NCBI RefSeq assembly: GCF_900186865.1
Contig: NZ_LT906480.1
Span: 4,172,001-4,236,000, forward strand
Length of the DNA stretch: 64,000 bases
Reading direction: 5' to 3'
Origin: Stenotrophomonas maltophilia
Lineage (GTDB): Bacteria > Pseudomonadota > Gammaproteobacteria > Xanthomonadales > Xanthomonadaceae
In this document: piece after piece, positions 63,255-64,000 of the stretch
How the letters are laid out: each line of letters starts with the position of its first letter
Position numbering within the stretch: position 1 is the first letter of the stretch
The notes under the pieces: generated by a model
What the model was told of the DNA's origin: nothing
Database searches by the model: none
Seen by the model: the letters and a program-made list of their open reading frames with translations, nothing else
Program-made: the position numbers and the translations under genes

Positions 63255-64000
63255 GTGACCGCCAGCCACCCCGCCCCGGCCCATGTCCTGTCCCGAATCG
63301 CGCCCTCGTTCCTGGCCGCCGACGTCGGTGGCACCCATGTGCGCGTGGCCCGGGTCCAGGCCAGCGGTGATGCCGCCCATCCGGTGCAGGTGCTGGAGTA
63401 CCGCAAGTACCGCAACGCCGACCATGCAGGCCTCAGCGCGATCCTGTCCGACTTCCTCGGCGAAGGCCCGCGGCCCACGCACTGCGTGGTCGCCAGTGCC
63501 GGCTACGCCCGCGAGGACGGCACGGTGATCACCGCCAACCTGCCGTGGCCGCTGTCGGCACGCCAGGTGGAAGCCGACGTCGGCCTGCAGCGGGTCTTCA
63601 TCGTCAACGACTTCGAAGCCGTGGCCTATGCCGCCGCGCAGGTTGACGCCAGTGGCGTGCTGCACCTGTGCGGACCGGAAACCGCCGCCCGCGGCCCGAC
63701 CCTGGTGGTCGGCCCCGGTACCGGCCTCGGCGCCGCGCTGTGGATCCCCACCGCGCACGGCCCGGTGGTGCTCCCGACCGAAGCCGGCCAACCGACCCTG
63801 GCCGCCAGCACCGAACTGGAAATGGCCATCGTCCGCCACATGCAGCGCGACCGCGCGCACGTGTCGATCGAACACGCGATCTCCGGCCCGGGCCTGATGA
63901 ACCTGTACCGCGCGGTATGCGCGCTGCAGGGCCAGGCGCCGACCCTGGCCAGCCCCGACGCGGTCACCGCTGCGGCCATGGCCGACAGCGATGCGCATGC
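63255..64000 (+). CDS. glucokinase / GlcNAc kinase (NagK), partial at window end
   Basis: The frame begins with GTG at 63255 (AGGAG at 63244-63248) and stays open for 248 codons to the end of the window. It shows glucokinase (PF02685-type) motifs: AADVGGTHVRVARV for the phosphate loop, FIVNDFEAVAYAAA with the catalytic Asp, VVGPGTGLGAAL, EAGQPTLAAST and ISGPGLMNLYRA. In Xanthomonas a gene of this type beside nagP supplies the GlcNAc kinase (NagK). It is divergent from nagP and shares the operator region. The C-terminus lies beyond the window. Confidence 0.9.
   Translation, partial: MTASHPAPAHVLSRIAPSFLAADVGGTHVRVARVQASGDAAHPVQVLEYRKYRNADHAGLSAILSDFLGEGPRPTHCVVASAGYAREDGTVITANLPWPLSARQVEADVGLQRVFIVNDFEAVAYAAAQVDASGVLHLCGPETAARGPTLVVGPGTGLGAALWIPTAHGPVVLPTEAGQPTLAASTELEMAIVRHMQRDRAHVSIEHAISGPGLMNLYRAVCALQGQAPTLASPDAVTAAAMADSDAH

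Overview
The window is high-GC gammaproteobacterial chromosome and very probably comes from the Stenotrophomonas maltophilia complex. The evidence is the many GTAG-type palindromic repeats (pairs of GTAG-headed hairpins with GCCGGCCGCTGGCCGGC stems, the published SMAG family), Xanthomonadaceae-type gene sets (NagX/NagA/NagB-II/LacI/NagP cluster, EngB-cytochrome c4-DsbA block, plant-type GshA) and uniformly GC-rich codon use. No tRNA, rRNA, insertion sequence, prophage or CRISPR array was seen.

Layout. 1-9 kb: end of an unidentified gene, a methyltransferase, a polysaccharide deacetylase, a Grx4-IscA-like-rhodanese fusion, DUF924, a short AMP nucleosidase, two overlapping exported amidohydrolase-family genes (the second without metal ligands), a DsbA-fold isomerase and DegV. 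9-17 kb: a tripartite MFS efflux operon with its LysR regulator, a universal stress protein and a membrane diguanylate cyclase. 17-20 kb: formaldehyde detoxification (FrmR, glutathione-dependent dehydrogenase, a YqcC-like gene, S-formylglutathione hydrolase) with a recognisable FrmR operator. 20-30 kb: redox and regulator pairs (LysR/OYE, TetR/DAPG-hydrolase-like, LysR/alcohol dehydrogenase), GshA, a VIT-family membrane protein and an AraC regulator. 30-38 kb: a 600-bp nested palindromic element, a metallo-beta-lactamase-fold hydrolase, EngB, a cytochrome c4 whose frame runs without a stop into a DsbA lipoprotein, a second DsbA, a nuclease-family protein, a RhtA/Lrp pair and an M23 peptidase. 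38-46 kb: two TonB-dependent receptors, a lower-GC secreted unknown, and a lone ExbD. 46-54 kb: Slt transglycosylase, CCA-adding enzyme, a small exported RHS-core protein with a coupled lipoprotein, and an S41 peptidase operon. 54-64 kb: a 1009-residue autotransporter and the N-acetylglucosamine regulon (nagX, nagA, nagB-II, lacI-type regulator, nagP), divergent from a glucokinase-family kinase cut by the window end, with several palindromic operators between.

How the parts work together. The GlcNAc cluster imports the sugar (NagP), phosphorylates it (glucokinase/NagK family), deacetylates it (NagA) and deaminates it to fructose-6-phosphate (NagB-II), under a LacI-type repressor. The Frm cluster oxidises S-hydroxymethylglutathione to formate and glutathione, and GshA in the same window makes glutathione. 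The EngB/c4/DsbA block is a housekeeping synteny block. Palindromic repeats fill most short intergenic spaces and at five loci provide the TAG stop codon of the flanking gene.

The observations most worth a second look are the c4/DsbA frame fusion, the RHS-core protein with a possible JAMM-like C-terminus and coupled lipoprotein, the TetR/DAPG-hydrolase-like pair with a long operator, the nested palindrome at 30.1-30.7 kb, and the low-GC secreted protein at 44.4 kb.
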